Source: Chryseobacterium shigense (GTDB lineage: Bacteria > Bacteroidota > Bacteroidia > Flavobacteriales > Weeksellaceae). Taken from it: DNA of 64,000 bases. The translations under genes were made by a program, and so were the position numbers. The stretch spans positions 496,001-560,000 of the forward strand of contig NZ_FTNY01000002.1 of the NCBI RefSeq assembly GCF_900156575.1, read 5' to 3'. Below, piece after piece: positions 17,819 through 26,284 of the stretch. The stretch's first letter is position 1. Every line of letters begins with the position of its first letter. The notes under the pieces were generated by a model. It had not been told where the DNA came from. It saw only the letters and a program-made list of their open reading frames with translations, and did no database searches.

Positions 17819-18538
17819 TTACTGGTATTTTCCGTTTTTGAATTTTAAGATGTGATAGGAAGTTTTTGAGGTTTCATTTTCCTTACAATCCCCGTTTACC
17901 TCCTGGGTTTTTCTGTTAACAGAAATGGTTTTGATTTTAAGATCTGTGAACATACTGGTTTGAGTTTTATCCATCATGATTACAGAATGATTGTCATCTG
18001 ATTCGCCTGTGCACCGGGTATCCCATTCTCCACTGTAAGTGTTTAACTCAAAAGCATTCAACACTTTTTTCAGTGTTTTTCCCGCAGGGTAATACAGGGA
18101 AATCGTTTCTGAAGAATAGGGATTGGGCTGGCTTCCGTTTTGAACGCTCACTTTTATACCAAAAGCGCGAATTCCATTACTGATGGTATATAATCCGGTA
18201 TCTATTGTTATACTTCTCAGCATAATAGCATCCGAAGTGACCTCCACAGGATCGAAATACTGGTTTTTGATGGCTCCATTTCCATCTGTGATCACAATAT
18301 AATTACGGACCACAAAAAAATCTTCTTCTTCCTTTCCCTGAAGAATGGGTAGAACAGCGATATATGAATCTTCTGCGTTCGGCATTTTCTTTTCAGTACA
18401 GAATTCTCCTTTGATCCTTGTTTTATCAAGTTTCAAGCTTTTTACTATATTATCAAAACGCATTATATCAATCTCCTGTCCGTGTAAAAATCCTGCGACT
18501 AAAAATACCAATATTCCTGTGAATAAATGCTTGTTCAT
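17819..18538 (-). CDS. Secreted protein of unknown function inside a two-component operon
   Basis: A 239-residue protein with a type I signal peptide (MNKHLFTGILVFLVAGFLHG, then Q). The mature part has no domain I recognise; it is beta-rich by eye and has a few cysteines. It begins 10 nt after the histidine kinase stop and ends 57 nt before the response regulator start, so the three are probably co-transcribed. Its position between sensor and regulator suggests a periplasmic accessory or target of the signalling pathway, but that is inference from context. Confidence 0.65.
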   Translation of the reverse strand: MNKHLFTGILVFLVAGFLHGQEIDIMRFDNIVKSLKLDKTRIKGEFCTEKKMPNAEDSYIAVLPILQGKEEEDFFVVRNYIVITDGNGAIKNQYFDPVEVTSDAIMLRSITIDTGLYTISNGIRAFGIKVSVQNGSQPNPYSSETISLYYPAGKTLKKVLNAFELNTYSGEWDTRCTGESDDNHSVIMMDKTQTSMFTDLKIKTISVNRKTQEVNGDCKENETSKTSYHILKFKNGKYQ

Positions 18539-18548
18539 GTGTTGTTCT

Positions 18549-20348
18549 TTAAGTCAGGTTTATTTTGATATTCACCAAAACGCCACTGCCGTTCTCCTTG
18601 TCTTTTATGGTGCAAGTGATCTCTTTTTTATAGAGGTCATTCAGCAGCTTAATCCTTTCCAGGGTATTTTTCATTCCTCGTCCTTCTCTGGTCTTCTGAT
18701 GCTGGGTTTTCTGCTTTTTACTTTCTTCGATGCCAATTCCGTTGTCTTCGATCGTGATCTTTAAATGCTGGGCTTCTTTTTCAAAACTGAGTGTCAGAAA
18801 TCCTTTGTCACTTCTGTAACGAAGTCCGTGCCAGACGGCATTTTCCAGGAACGGCTGAACCAGCATACCGGGAATTTTCAGGCTATGCATATTGAGATTT
18901 TCATCAACTTCAATTTCGTAATCGAATTTATCTGCAAAACGCGTTTTTTCTAATGCAAGATAGTTCTGAAGCAGATCCAGTTCCTGCTGGAAAGGAATAA
19001 AATCTTCGGCAGAGTTTTCCATGACGCCACGCATCAGCTTTGAGAACTTTGTCAGATACTGATTGGCTTCCAGCTCGTTATTCGTGGCAATAAAATGATT
19101 GACACTGTTTAAACTGTTAAAGATAAAATGCGGATTCATCTCCCTTCGTAAAGACTGCAGGGCGATTTTTTTATTTTTGATCTGAACTTTTTTGAGCATT
19201 CTGAAAATAAAGATAACCAGACCGGTAAGGAGAATAAGAGCCGCAATAAGACTGTAATTGAATACATTTTTCTTATGGATAAGTGCATCTTTCAGTTCTT
19301 TTTCTTTTTCAAGCTGGGAGATCCTCTGTTCGGTATCTTCCAGTATTTTATTGTCAACCAGGCTTCGGTCTTTGGACACAATATCCGGAAGTTTTCCAAG
19401 GAAATCGCGGTAGAGTAAAACTGAGGCATCGGTATTTCCCGTTATACTATACAGACTGTCCAGCCTTTTTACACTTTTCTGAGCTTCCAGCGTATGTCCT
19501 TTTTCAAGAGCGATTCCGTAGGCATTTTTCAAGAGTATCACGGCCTCATCCGGATCATTTTTTTTAATATAAATATCCGCAAGTTCCTGAATCTGATTGA
19601 CTTTTTCCTGTGAATTATCTTTGACAAAGTCTTCTTTCAGCACTTTCTTTTTAGCTTCAATAGCTTTTTCAAAGTTTCTGTTTTCGACGTAGAAATTGGT
19701 CAGTTTCTGATTGATCTCCAAAGCCTGCTGAGGAGCTTCTTTTTTAGAAATCACATAAGCATTATTCAAATTCTCTTCTGCTTTGGGAATGTCTTTCTGC
19801 TGGATATTCACATCGGCCATCTGGCTGTAGCTTGCCGCAAGATCCCCTTTGTCTTTTGTCTTAAGACCTATATTGATATTATCCTGAATAGCCTCTACCT
19901 TCTGCTCCGATGTAGGAGAAGAAAGCCTTGCAGCATCATTCGTATTCACCGCCCTGCTTTTTTCAGTGTAGCCCATTTCAGCGGCCATGCTGTAATTGCT
20001 GATCGCGGGTGTTATTTTGTTCTGCTTCTCTTGTGACTGGGCAATTTTCCGGGTGACAGCTTCTAGATTCTTTTTATCGCTGAGGTTTTTGTAAATGTTT
20101 CTGGCTTTGACTAAAAACTCTTCGCTTTTAGCATAATTCCCCTGGATATAATAATCGTTGGCAATTCCTACGTAAGAGTCGGCTACGCCTTTATTATCAT
20201 TATTGTCTACTGCTTTTTTAAGTTTGGCAGCAGATTTATAGGCTTGGGTAACCCGCGTGGAATCCTGTGCTGTACAGAAGTTTCCGACAACAAGAATAGA
20301 GATCAATAGTATTTTAAAAACTAATTTCACGGATTTCAAATCTTTCAT
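18549..20348 (-). CDS. LytS-type sensor histidine kinase with TPR sensor region
   Basis: About 599 residues from the ATG at 20348 (MKDLKSVKL), which starts a signal peptide ending NFCTAQD. An upstream open stretch to 20441 adds a second unneeded hydrophobic part. The periplasmic region is made of TPR-like repeats (YYIQGNYAKSEEFL and similar). One membrane span (SLIAALILLTGLVIFIF) precedes a His_kinase domain with NPHFIFNSLN, then an ATPase domain with FLENAVWHG and DNGIGI. This is the 5TM-less, TPR-sensing form common in Bacteroidota, paired with LytTR regulators. Its partner is the 17027 gene. Confidence 0.92.
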   Translation of the reverse strand: MKDLKSVKLVFKILLISILVVGNFCTAQDSTRVTQAYKSAAKLKKAVDNNDNKGVADSYVGIANDYYIQGNYAKSEEFLVKARNIYKNLSDKKNLEAVTRKIAQSQEKQNKITPAISNYSMAAEMGYTEKSRAVNTNDAARLSSPTSEQKVEAIQDNINIGLKTKDKGDLAASYSQMADVNIQQKDIPKAEENLNNAYVISKKEAPQQALEINQKLTNFYVENRNFEKAIEAKKKVLKEDFVKDNSQEKVNQIQELADIYIKKNDPDEAVILLKNAYGIALEKGHTLEAQKSVKRLDSLYSITGNTDASVLLYRDFLGKLPDIVSKDRSLVDNKILEDTEQRISQLEKEKELKDALIHKKNVFNYSLIAALILLTGLVIFIFRMLKKVQIKNKKIALQSLRREMNPHFIFNSLNSVNHFIATNNELEANQYLTKFSKLMRGVMENSAEDFIPFQQELDLLQNYLALEKTRFADKFDYEIEVDENLNMHSLKIPGMLVQPFLENAVWHGLRYRSDKGFLTLSFEKEAQHLKITIEDNGIGIEESKKQKTQHQKTREGRGMKNTLERIKLLNDLYKKEITCTIKDKENGSGVLVNIKINLT

Positions 20349-20388
20349 GCAAAGTAAGTAAAACTTTAGGTATCCTTTCCTATTCTTT

Positions 20389-20416
20389 ACCAAGTCAAAA
20401 CTCTGTTTCACCAAGT
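20389..20416 (+). promoter_or_regulatory. Putative LytTR operator A (upstream of the kinase gene)
   Basis: ACCAAGT at 20389-20395 is repeated exactly at 20410-20416, a 21-base period. It lies 41 bases upstream of the histidine kinase start (minus strand), though the repeats read on the plus strand. It suggests autoregulation of the system. Confidence 0.6.
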
Positions 20417-20608
20417 TCACTGATGAATAAAAGCTGATCATTCAATTTTCCAGATGTGTCAATTGAGCAAAAGACTCTATTATGGCTTTCATTATTATAT
20501 GATCCAACCATGTTCTTCAAAACTTATTTTTTATCATCGCCCTACATCGCATTTCAAAAACCTTTTAAAAGACGACCCTTAAAGGAATTATCATTTTTTT
20601 GGTCATCC

Positions 20609-20636
20609 ACCAAGTCAAAACCTCCATTCACCAAGT
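20609..20636 (+). promoter_or_regulatory. Putative LytTR operator B (upstream of the SIMPL gene)
   Basis: ACCAAGT at 20609-20615 and 20630-20636, again 21 bases apart, and 27 bases from a TAATTTT box at 20664-20670 that precedes the SIMPL gene. Confidence 0.7.
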
Positions 20637-20695
20637 CTCTCGATTTCGGGTTTCAGATCGCCGTAATTTTACTTCAGAATTTAAAACAAGAAATT

Positions 20696-21370
20696 ATGAA
20701 ATTAAGACATTTTTTATTGATCGGAATCTTTACCCTGGGAAGTTTTGTGAATGCACAGGAGGTAAAGAAAAATGCTATTGAAGTAACAGGGATTGCAGAA
20801 ATGGAAGTGGAACCGGATGAAATCATCTTCGGTATCGGCATCAAAGCGGATAATAAAAACGATCTGGCGGATAATGAAAAGAAACTGTTTGAAACGCTAA
20901 AGAATGCCGGGGTGAAAAACGAGGATATTAAATTTAAATCCATGTACCAGAATATCTATGCAAAAAATGGAAAATTCACGAAAAGTTATCAGTTTAAGGC
21001 CAGTACAAAAGCAAATATCAGCAAAATATTTGAAGACCTCAACCAGAAATGGGTCAGCAACCTGAATGTGGCAGAAGTGAAAAACACTAAAATTGCAGAC
21101 TTTAAGAAAACGGTTAAGATCAATGCTTTAAAAGCAGCCAAAGAAAAAGCGGATTATCTTTTAGAAAGCATGGGTAAAAAGACCGGAGCGGCTATTGAGA
21201 TCGTAGAAATTGAAGACTACACCAGCGATATGGTTCTTCCTGTAGCCTATAAAAGCAGTGTCAGAAATATGCAGCTGGAAGCCGCAGATGCAACAGTAGA
21301 TTTTTCTTTCGATAATATTGAGAATATCAAGCTGAAATACAGCATCAAAACCAGATATGAAATCCTTTAG
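20696..21370 (+). CDS. SIMPL-domain (DUF541) secreted protein
   Basis: A 224-residue protein from the ATG at 20696, with a signal peptide (MKLRHFLLIGIFTLGSFVNA, then Q). The mature part is a SIMPL/DUF541 domain, recognisable by the ITGIAEMEVEPDEI-type start (VTGIAEMEVEPDEIIFGI) and the alternating helices and strands. The family is found in periplasmic or outer-membrane-associated proteins of mostly unknown role. It is preceded by operator B and followed by a terminator, and is likely controlled by the adjacent LytTR system. Confidence 0.85.
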   Translation: MKLRHFLLIGIFTLGSFVNAQEVKKNAIEVTGIAEMEVEPDEIIFGIGIKADNKNDLADNEKKLFETLKNAGVKNEDIKFKSMYQNIYAKNGKFTKSYQFKASTKANISKIFEDLNQKWVSNLNVAEVKNTKIADFKKTVKINALKAAKEKADYLLESMGKKTGAAIEIVEIEDYTSDMVLPVAYKSSVRNMQLEAADATVDFSFDNIENIKLKYSIKTRYEIL

Positions 21371-21388
21371 AAGTAACAGATTTAAAAG

Positions 21389-21417
21389 ACAGCCCCAAAA
21401 GGGCTGTTTTCTTTTTT
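21389..21417 (+). terminator. Rho-independent terminator of the SIMPL gene
   Basis: A 7-bp stem (ACAGCCC with GGGCTGT), a 5-base loop and a T-rich tail, 18 bases after the stop codon. Confidence 0.85.
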
Positions 21418-21436
21418 ATAGTTGATTTAAAAGTTC

Positions 21437-21464
21437 ACCAAGTGAAAGTGTTGTTTCACCAAGT
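21437..21464 (+). promoter_or_regulatory. Putative LytTR operator C (upstream of the DUF4139 gene)
   Basis: ACCAAGT at 21437-21443 and 21458-21464, 21 bases apart. It is followed after exactly 27 bases by TAATTTT (21492-21498), the same distance as at operator B. Confidence 0.7.
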
Positions 21465-21524
21465 CTCCCGGTTTTCAGTCTTAAATACAGATAATTTTAC
21501 TCTAGAAATTTAAAATAATATACT

Positions 21525-23126
21525 ATGAAACGTTATTTAATACTCTTCATCGCTTTTTCAGTTTCATTTGTAAGAGCACAGGAAATCAAAAAAGAAATCG
21601 ATGTAAAACAGGCCACTGTATTCCTTCAGGGGGCAAAAGTGTTTGGGAGCACTACAGTTACTCTGCAGAAAGGAAGAAACAGCGTGAGAATCGTCAACCT
21701 TCCCAACAATCTGGACGAAAATACCTATAAGATCAATCTTGAAAAAAATACAACGCTTCTTTCCATTACTCCACAAAGCAATTTTTTGAAAAATGAGGAT
21801 TTGTCTGACGGAGAAAAAAAACTGGATAGCGAAAGAAAAAAATTGCAGAGACAGGTTAATTTACTGAATATCCAGATCAAGAACCTGACGGGTGAACAGA
21901 ATATCATTAATGACAATTTGAAGGTCTCTACCAATGACAAATCCAGTCCGCAGGAACAACTGATCAAACTGACTGAGTTTTACAGAAAAAGAATGCTGGA
22001 AATCGACAATCAGGTTTTTGTTTTAAACGAACAGAAAACATTTTTGGACGAAGGTATTGCTAAAATCAATAATCAGTTTGCAGAAGAACAGACCCACAAA
22101 AATACCAACAGAAAAGAACTTCTTCTGGAGATTCTTGCAGACAATGAAACAAGTCTGAATTTAGGAGTAAGCTATATTGTTTCTGATGCAGGCTGGGTTC
22201 CTTCGTATGACCTTCGTGCACAATCGGTTAAAAAACCTCTTGAAATGGTGTATAAAGGAAAGATTTATCAAAAAACCGGACAGGACTGGAATAATGTAAA
22301 ACTGTTTGTTTCTACCTACAGACCTTCTTATAATCAGGACAGACCTATTTTATCTCCGCTTTATGTGGCTGAATATACCGCTTATAATGCTCAGGCAGAA
22401 ACTGCGGGTTACAAACTGAAAGCTGCTGCAAAAGAAGTGAATTCTTATCAGATGAGAGATGAAGTTGCCGTTCAACCCAGTCAAATTCCTGTAGCAAGCG
22501 TATCGGATAGCCAGATGAACGTAATGTATGAGCTTAATTATAACCAAACGATCTTAAGCCAGGAAAAAGAACAATATGTCATCCTTGATAAAAAACAGAT
22601 GGATGCTACCTATAAATACCACACTGTTCCAAAGCTGAATAACCAGGTATTCCTGATGGCCTTTATTAAAAACTGGCAAAATCTGAATCTGATCTCCGGA
22701 GAGGCCAATATTTATTTTGATGATCATTATATTGGAAAAACAAACATCGCAAGCAATTATGTGAAAGATGAATTCCCAATTTCTCTGGGTGTGGACGAAA
22801 GAATCACGGTAAAAAGGATCAAACTGGAAGACAAAACGTCTCAAAAAACGCTTAACAGCAATAAATGGGAAACGGAATCTTACCAGATCAGCATCAGAAA
22901 TAATACGAAAGAAAGCATCGAACTGGAAATTCTGGACCAGCTTCCAATCAGTGAAAATTCAAAAATTATGGTAAAATCATTAGAGATTGGAAACGGAAGT
23001 TTAGATGAAAAAACGGGAAGTATCCTTTGGAACAGAAACATCAGCAGCGGAGGTTCGGATAAAATCAATTTCTCTTATGAAGTGAAGTACCCGAAAGAGA
23101 TGAAGATTCAATATTACAGCAGATAA
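21525..23126 (+). CDS. DUF4139-domain (MuiA-like) secreted protein
   Basis: A 533-residue protein with a signal peptide (MKRYLILFIAFSVSFVRA, then Q). The N-terminal part (VFLQGAKVFGSTTVTLQKG) fits DUF4140, a coiled-coil stretch follows (about 100-200), and the C-terminal half (SYIVSDAGWVPSYDLRAQ onward) fits DUF4139. Such proteins are sometimes called mucoidy inhibitor A-like; biochemical role unknown. It lies under operator C and is followed after 17 bases by the VWA gene, so both are probably in the LytTR regulon. Confidence 0.88.
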   Translation: MKRYLILFIAFSVSFVRAQEIKKEIDVKQATVFLQGAKVFGSTTVTLQKGRNSVRIVNLPNNLDENTYKINLEKNTTLLSITPQSNFLKNEDLSDGEKKLDSERKKLQRQVNLLNIQIKNLTGEQNIINDNLKVSTNDKSSPQEQLIKLTEFYRKRMLEIDNQVFVLNEQKTFLDEGIAKINNQFAEEQTHKNTNRKELLLEILADNETSLNLGVSYIVSDAGWVPSYDLRAQSVKKPLEMVYKGKIYQKTGQDWNNVKLFVSTYRPSYNQDRPILSPLYVAEYTAYNAQAETAGYKLKAAAKEVNSYQMRDEVAVQPSQIPVASVSDSQMNVMYELNYNQTILSQEKEQYVILDKKQMDATYKYHTVPKLNNQVFLMAFIKNWQNLNLISGEANIYFDDHYIGKTNIASNYVKDEFPISLGVDERITVKRIKLEDKTSQKTLNSNKWETESYQISIRNNTKESIELEILDQLPISENSKIMVKSLEIGNGSLDEKTGSILWNRNISSGGSDKINFSYEVKYPKEMKIQYYSR

Positions 23127-23143
23127 CCAATAAAAAAAATAAT

Positions 23144-24340
23144 ATGACAACTTTAAAAATCTTAGCACTTACCGCCGTTACCGCTTTTTTGAGTTCCGGC
23201 AGTTTTTCAGACAGCCGCTGTTCAGGCACCCCTACAACAGACAGGGCTCCATTGGTACAAAATGCTTCTGTTACAGAGCCCTCCACAGCAGCAAAGGATA
23301 ACAAAATTCAGGTTGCGCTTCTGCTGGATACCTCCAATAGCATGGATGGATTGATTGACCAGGCCAAATCAAGGCTTTGGAATATCGTGAATACTTTAAC
23401 GACATTGAAATACAACGGACAGGCTCCGCAGGTTGAAATTGCCCTTTATGAATATGGAAATGACGGGATCCGCGATGATAACTATATTCGTCAGGTCACT
23501 CCTCTTACGCAGGATCTGGATCTGGTTTCGGAGAAATTGTTTGCTCTGAGAACCAATGGCGGAAGTGAGTACTGTGGTGCCGTGATCCGCGACGCCTCAA
23601 TGAATCTGAATTGGGACGGCAACGAAAAGAGCATGAAACTAATCTATATTGCCGGTAATGAACCGTTTGATCAGGGAAGAGTGAATTACAAAGAAGTGAT
23701 CTCCAAAGCTAAAACCAAAAATATCTATACCAATACCATTTTCTGTGGAAGCAGAGAGGAAGGAACCCAAACGTTCTGGCAAAACGGAGCAGCAGTTGGT
23801 GGTGGAAAGTATTTCAATATCGACAGCGACAGGAAAGTCATCTACATTGAAACGCCTTACGATATAAGAATCTCAGCATGTAATACAAAACTGAACGATA
23901 CCTACCTCTATTATGGAAGTCACGGCTCTGAATATCAACAGAAACAGGCTGCACAGGACAGAAATGCAGAAGTACAATCGGTTTCCAACTATGTAGAAAG
24001 AACGGTTGCAAAGTCTAAGAAAAACGCCTATAGAAATGATCACTGGGATTTGGTAGACAAAGCTGAAAAGGATGCCGGATTTATTGCCACCGTGAAAGAT
24101 GATGCGCTTCCGGCCGAACTAAAGGGTAAAAGTAAGGAAGAAATAAAAAAAGCAGTTGCCGGAAAATCTGCTGAACGGGGAAAGATTCAAAAGGAGATTG
24201 AAGAACTTTCCAGAAAACGTCAGGAATATATTGATGTCGAAATGAAAAAACGGGGAAATCCGGATTCCGACGATCTTGGAAAAGCGATTGAGAAGTCAAT
24301 CCTGGAGCAGGCAACAATGAGCGGATATACTTCGAAATAA
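23144..24340 (+). CDS. von Willebrand factor A domain protein
   Basis: A 398-residue exported protein. After the N-terminal hydrophobic segment it has a VWA domain with an intact metal-ion site (LLLDTSNSMDG, D-x-S-x-S) and a later KLIYIAGNEPFDQG. The C-terminal 100 residues are charged and helical. VWA domains bind protein ligands through the metal site. It follows the DUF4139 gene by 17 bases and ends in a strong terminator, completing a two-gene unit. Confidence 0.85.
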   Translation: MTTLKILALTAVTAFLSSGSFSDSRCSGTPTTDRAPLVQNASVTEPSTAAKDNKIQVALLLDTSNSMDGLIDQAKSRLWNIVNTLTTLKYNGQAPQVEIALYEYGNDGIRDDNYIRQVTPLTQDLDLVSEKLFALRTNGGSEYCGAVIRDASMNLNWDGNEKSMKLIYIAGNEPFDQGRVNYKEVISKAKTKNIYTNTIFCGSREEGTQTFWQNGAAVGGGKYFNIDSDRKVIYIETPYDIRISACNTKLNDTYLYYGSHGSEYQQKQAAQDRNAEVQSVSNYVERTVAKSKKNAYRNDHWDLVDKAEKDAGFIATVKDDALPAELKGKSKEEIKKAVAGKSAERGKIQKEIEELSRKRQEYIDVEMKKRGNPDSDDLGKAIEKSILEQATMSGYTSK

Positions 24341-24344
24341 CAGG

Positions 24345-24374
24345 AATGGTGGCTTTTCAGCCACCATTTTTATT
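24345..24374 (+). terminator. Rho-independent terminator after the VWA gene
   Basis: A 10-bp perfect stem (AATGGTGGCT with AGCCACCATT), a TTTC loop and a T-tract. Confidence 0.9.
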
Positions 24375-24414
24375 TAATTTCTTCCGGTACCGGTGCTTAG
24401 AAGCCATTAAGTTT

Positions 24415-25620
24415 TTATCTTCCAAACTTAAAATATTCAGAAAGCAGGTGTTTTTTATTTTTCATAAACTGGGAAGTCATTTCCATTCCGGTTACAGAAA
24501 AGGTAATTCCATTTCCTCCAAAACCAAGGACAAAATAGGAATTTTTAAACTTTTTATGCTCCCCGATATAGGGTAATCCGTCTTTAGTTTCTCCGAAAGT
24601 TCCGGCCCACACAAAATCTTTATAGAACTGATAATCCGGTTTTATTTTCTTTAGATTTTTCAGAATCTCTTTCTCTTTTTTATCAAGAAGAGCATCGCGT
24701 TTTTGAGCATCATTAAAATCTTCATCACCACCACCGATGAGAAGCCTTCCGTCATCTGTTGTTCGCATATAGATGTAAGGTTCATCGGTATTCCAAACCA
24801 GTGTGCTGCTTATGTTTTTAAATTTATCGTCATCAATTTCTGACACAACGGCGAAGGTACTTTTTAAATCTACAAAGTCTTCTTTGATCAGGTTTTTACT
24901 TTCGTAACCGATACAGTAAATGATCTTTTTCGTTTTGATCTGATGGCCGCTGTCTACTGTCACCAGATTAAAACCTTTATGATATTCTACCTTTTTCATT
25001 TCAGTTTTATCGAATATTTTTAATCCCTTTTTTACATTATGGGTAAACAGTTCGTGGGCAAATTTAAAAGCATCGATACTGGCTCCCTGCTTAGACAGAA
25101 TACCGCCATAGGTATTTTCAAATCCAAACTGATCTACAATTTGTTCTGCTTCAAGCCATTTCACATTAAATCCAGCCTTTTTCCTTGCTTTATATTCCTC
25201 CTTGAGCCACTTTACATCTTTCTTTTTTGAGGCGAAATACAATGACTTTTTTCTTTTAAAACCTGCGTCAGATCTGATCAGTTTTGAAAGCATTTCAAGA
25301 GTATCTATTGCATCAGAGCAGGCTTTATAACTTTCGACCGCTCCTTTCTCCCCGATCTTTTCAATCAGTTCATACAGAGGAACATCAATTTCGTATTGCA
25401 GCATCGAAGTGGTGGCTGAAGTACTTCCATTACAGACTTCGCGTTTATCAATCAGGATTGTTTTATAACCGTCTTTTATCATTTGCTGGGTGATAAGACT
25501 TCCGGTGATACCACCACCGATAATTAAAACATCACATTCTTCATTTGATTTCAGGGACGGATAAGACTCTATAATTCCATTCTTTATGAGCCAGAAAGGT
25601 TCGTTCGATTTTAGATCCAT
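24415..25620 (-). CDS. FAD-dependent oxidoreductase (DAO family)
   Basis: A 401-residue flavoprotein with a dinucleotide-binding motif near the N-terminus (DVLIIGGGITGSLIT), then STSATTSMLQYEID and, near the C-terminus, the DAO-type GLPYIGEH and LGFGGNGITFS. The fold is that of glycine oxidase/D-amino-acid oxidase-like enzymes, which oxidise amines. Substrate unknown. It has no signal peptide and no operon partner; its neighbours are convergent (VWA) and divergent (STAS-like). Confidence 0.88.
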   Translation of the reverse strand: MDLKSNEPFWLIKNGIIESYPSLKSNEECDVLIIGGGITGSLITQQMIKDGYKTILIDKREVCNGSTSATTSMLQYEIDVPLYELIEKIGEKGAVESYKACSDAIDTLEMLSKLIRSDAGFKRKKSLYFASKKKDVKWLKEEYKARKKAGFNVKWLEAEQIVDQFGFENTYGGILSKQGASIDAFKFAHELFTHNVKKGLKIFDKTEMKKVEYHKGFNLVTVDSGHQIKTKKIIYCIGYESKNLIKEDFVDLKSTFAVVSEIDDDKFKNISSTLVWNTDEPYIYMRTTDDGRLLIGGGDEDFNDAQKRDALLDKKEKEILKNLKKIKPDYQFYKDFVWAGTFGETKDGLPYIGEHKKFKNSYFVLGFGGNGITFSVTGMEMTSQFMKNKKHLLSEYFKFGR

Positions 25621-25737
25621 AATTGAATATTATATTTAAAAAGGTATTATTTATAAGTATTTTAACTATTTATTATCATTTTATGGTGCAATTATTGTAC
25701 CCAGTTTTAAAATCCAACCACATTAAAATAATTTACT

Positions 25738-26118
25738 ATGATAACGATTATTCCAGAAGCTCCGGAAAATGTTGCCGCATTCAATGCAACGGGAGAAATA
25801 ACGAGAGAAGATTTTGAAAACCTTGTCATTCCTCATGTAAAAGAGAAAGTGAACGAATTTGGTGAGTTGAATTACCTATTATATTTAGACACGGATCTGG
25901 ATAAATTTACTATGGGAGCATGGCTTCAAGATGCACTTTTAGGGCTCAAAAATCTTTCAAAGTGGAATCGTGCAGCCATTGTCACGGACAAAGAAGCGGT
26001 ACAGAACTTTACCGATATTTTCAGTGTTCTGATGCCGGGAGAGTTTAAATCTTTCCCTAAAGAGAATTTATACAACGCACTGTATTGGTGTAAAAACGGA
26101 GATGAGGTAGAAGTGTAA
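25738..26118 (+). CDS. STAS/SEC14-like (SpoIIAA-like) protein
   Basis: A 126-residue protein that resembles the SpoIIAA-like STAS family, with ENVAAFNATGEITREDFEN at the N-terminus and NYLLYLDTDLDKFTMGAW in the middle. The role in these bacteria is unknown. It is divergent from the oxidoreductase gene and ends in a strong terminator. Confidence 0.8.
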   Translation: MITIIPEAPENVAAFNATGEITREDFENLVIPHVKEKVNEFGELNYLLYLDTDLDKFTMGAWLQDALLGLKNLSKWNRAAIVTDKEAVQNFTDIFSVLMPGEFKSFPKENLYNALYWCKNGDEVEV

Positions 26119-26134
26119 ATGTATTTCATCATAC

Positions 26135-26176
26135 AAAAAAAGACTTTGTTCATCTGTTTGAACAAAGTCTTTTTTA
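26135..26176. terminator. Bidirectional terminator between convergent genes
   Basis: A long perfect stem (AAAGACTTTGTTCA with its complement) flanked by A- and T-runs. It lies between the STAS-like gene and the MFS transporter gene and works in both directions. Confidence 0.9.
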
Positions 26177-26284
26177 TGGGTCTCATTTATATTATTGATG
26201 ATTTAATTCATCAGATAATTTTTGTTCAGAAAGCAACGCAAAAATCTTCAATTGATTAGAGTAATCTTTGTACTTTCCTGTTTT

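Larger units (their letters stand above)
20349..20695. other. Divergent regulatory region between sensor kinase and SIMPL gene
   Basis: This 347-base region has two of the three ACCAAGT direct-repeat pairs (20389-20416 and 20609-20636) and a -7-like TAATTTT at 20664-20670. A GTG-initiated frame from 20456 runs into the SIMPL gene but looks like non-coding sequence. Confidence 0.7.

Noticed and set aside
20456..20695. In-frame upstream extension of the SIMPL gene from a GTG codon
   Set aside because: The extra residues look non-coding and the ATG at 20696 begins a clean signal peptide. The stretch contains operator B.
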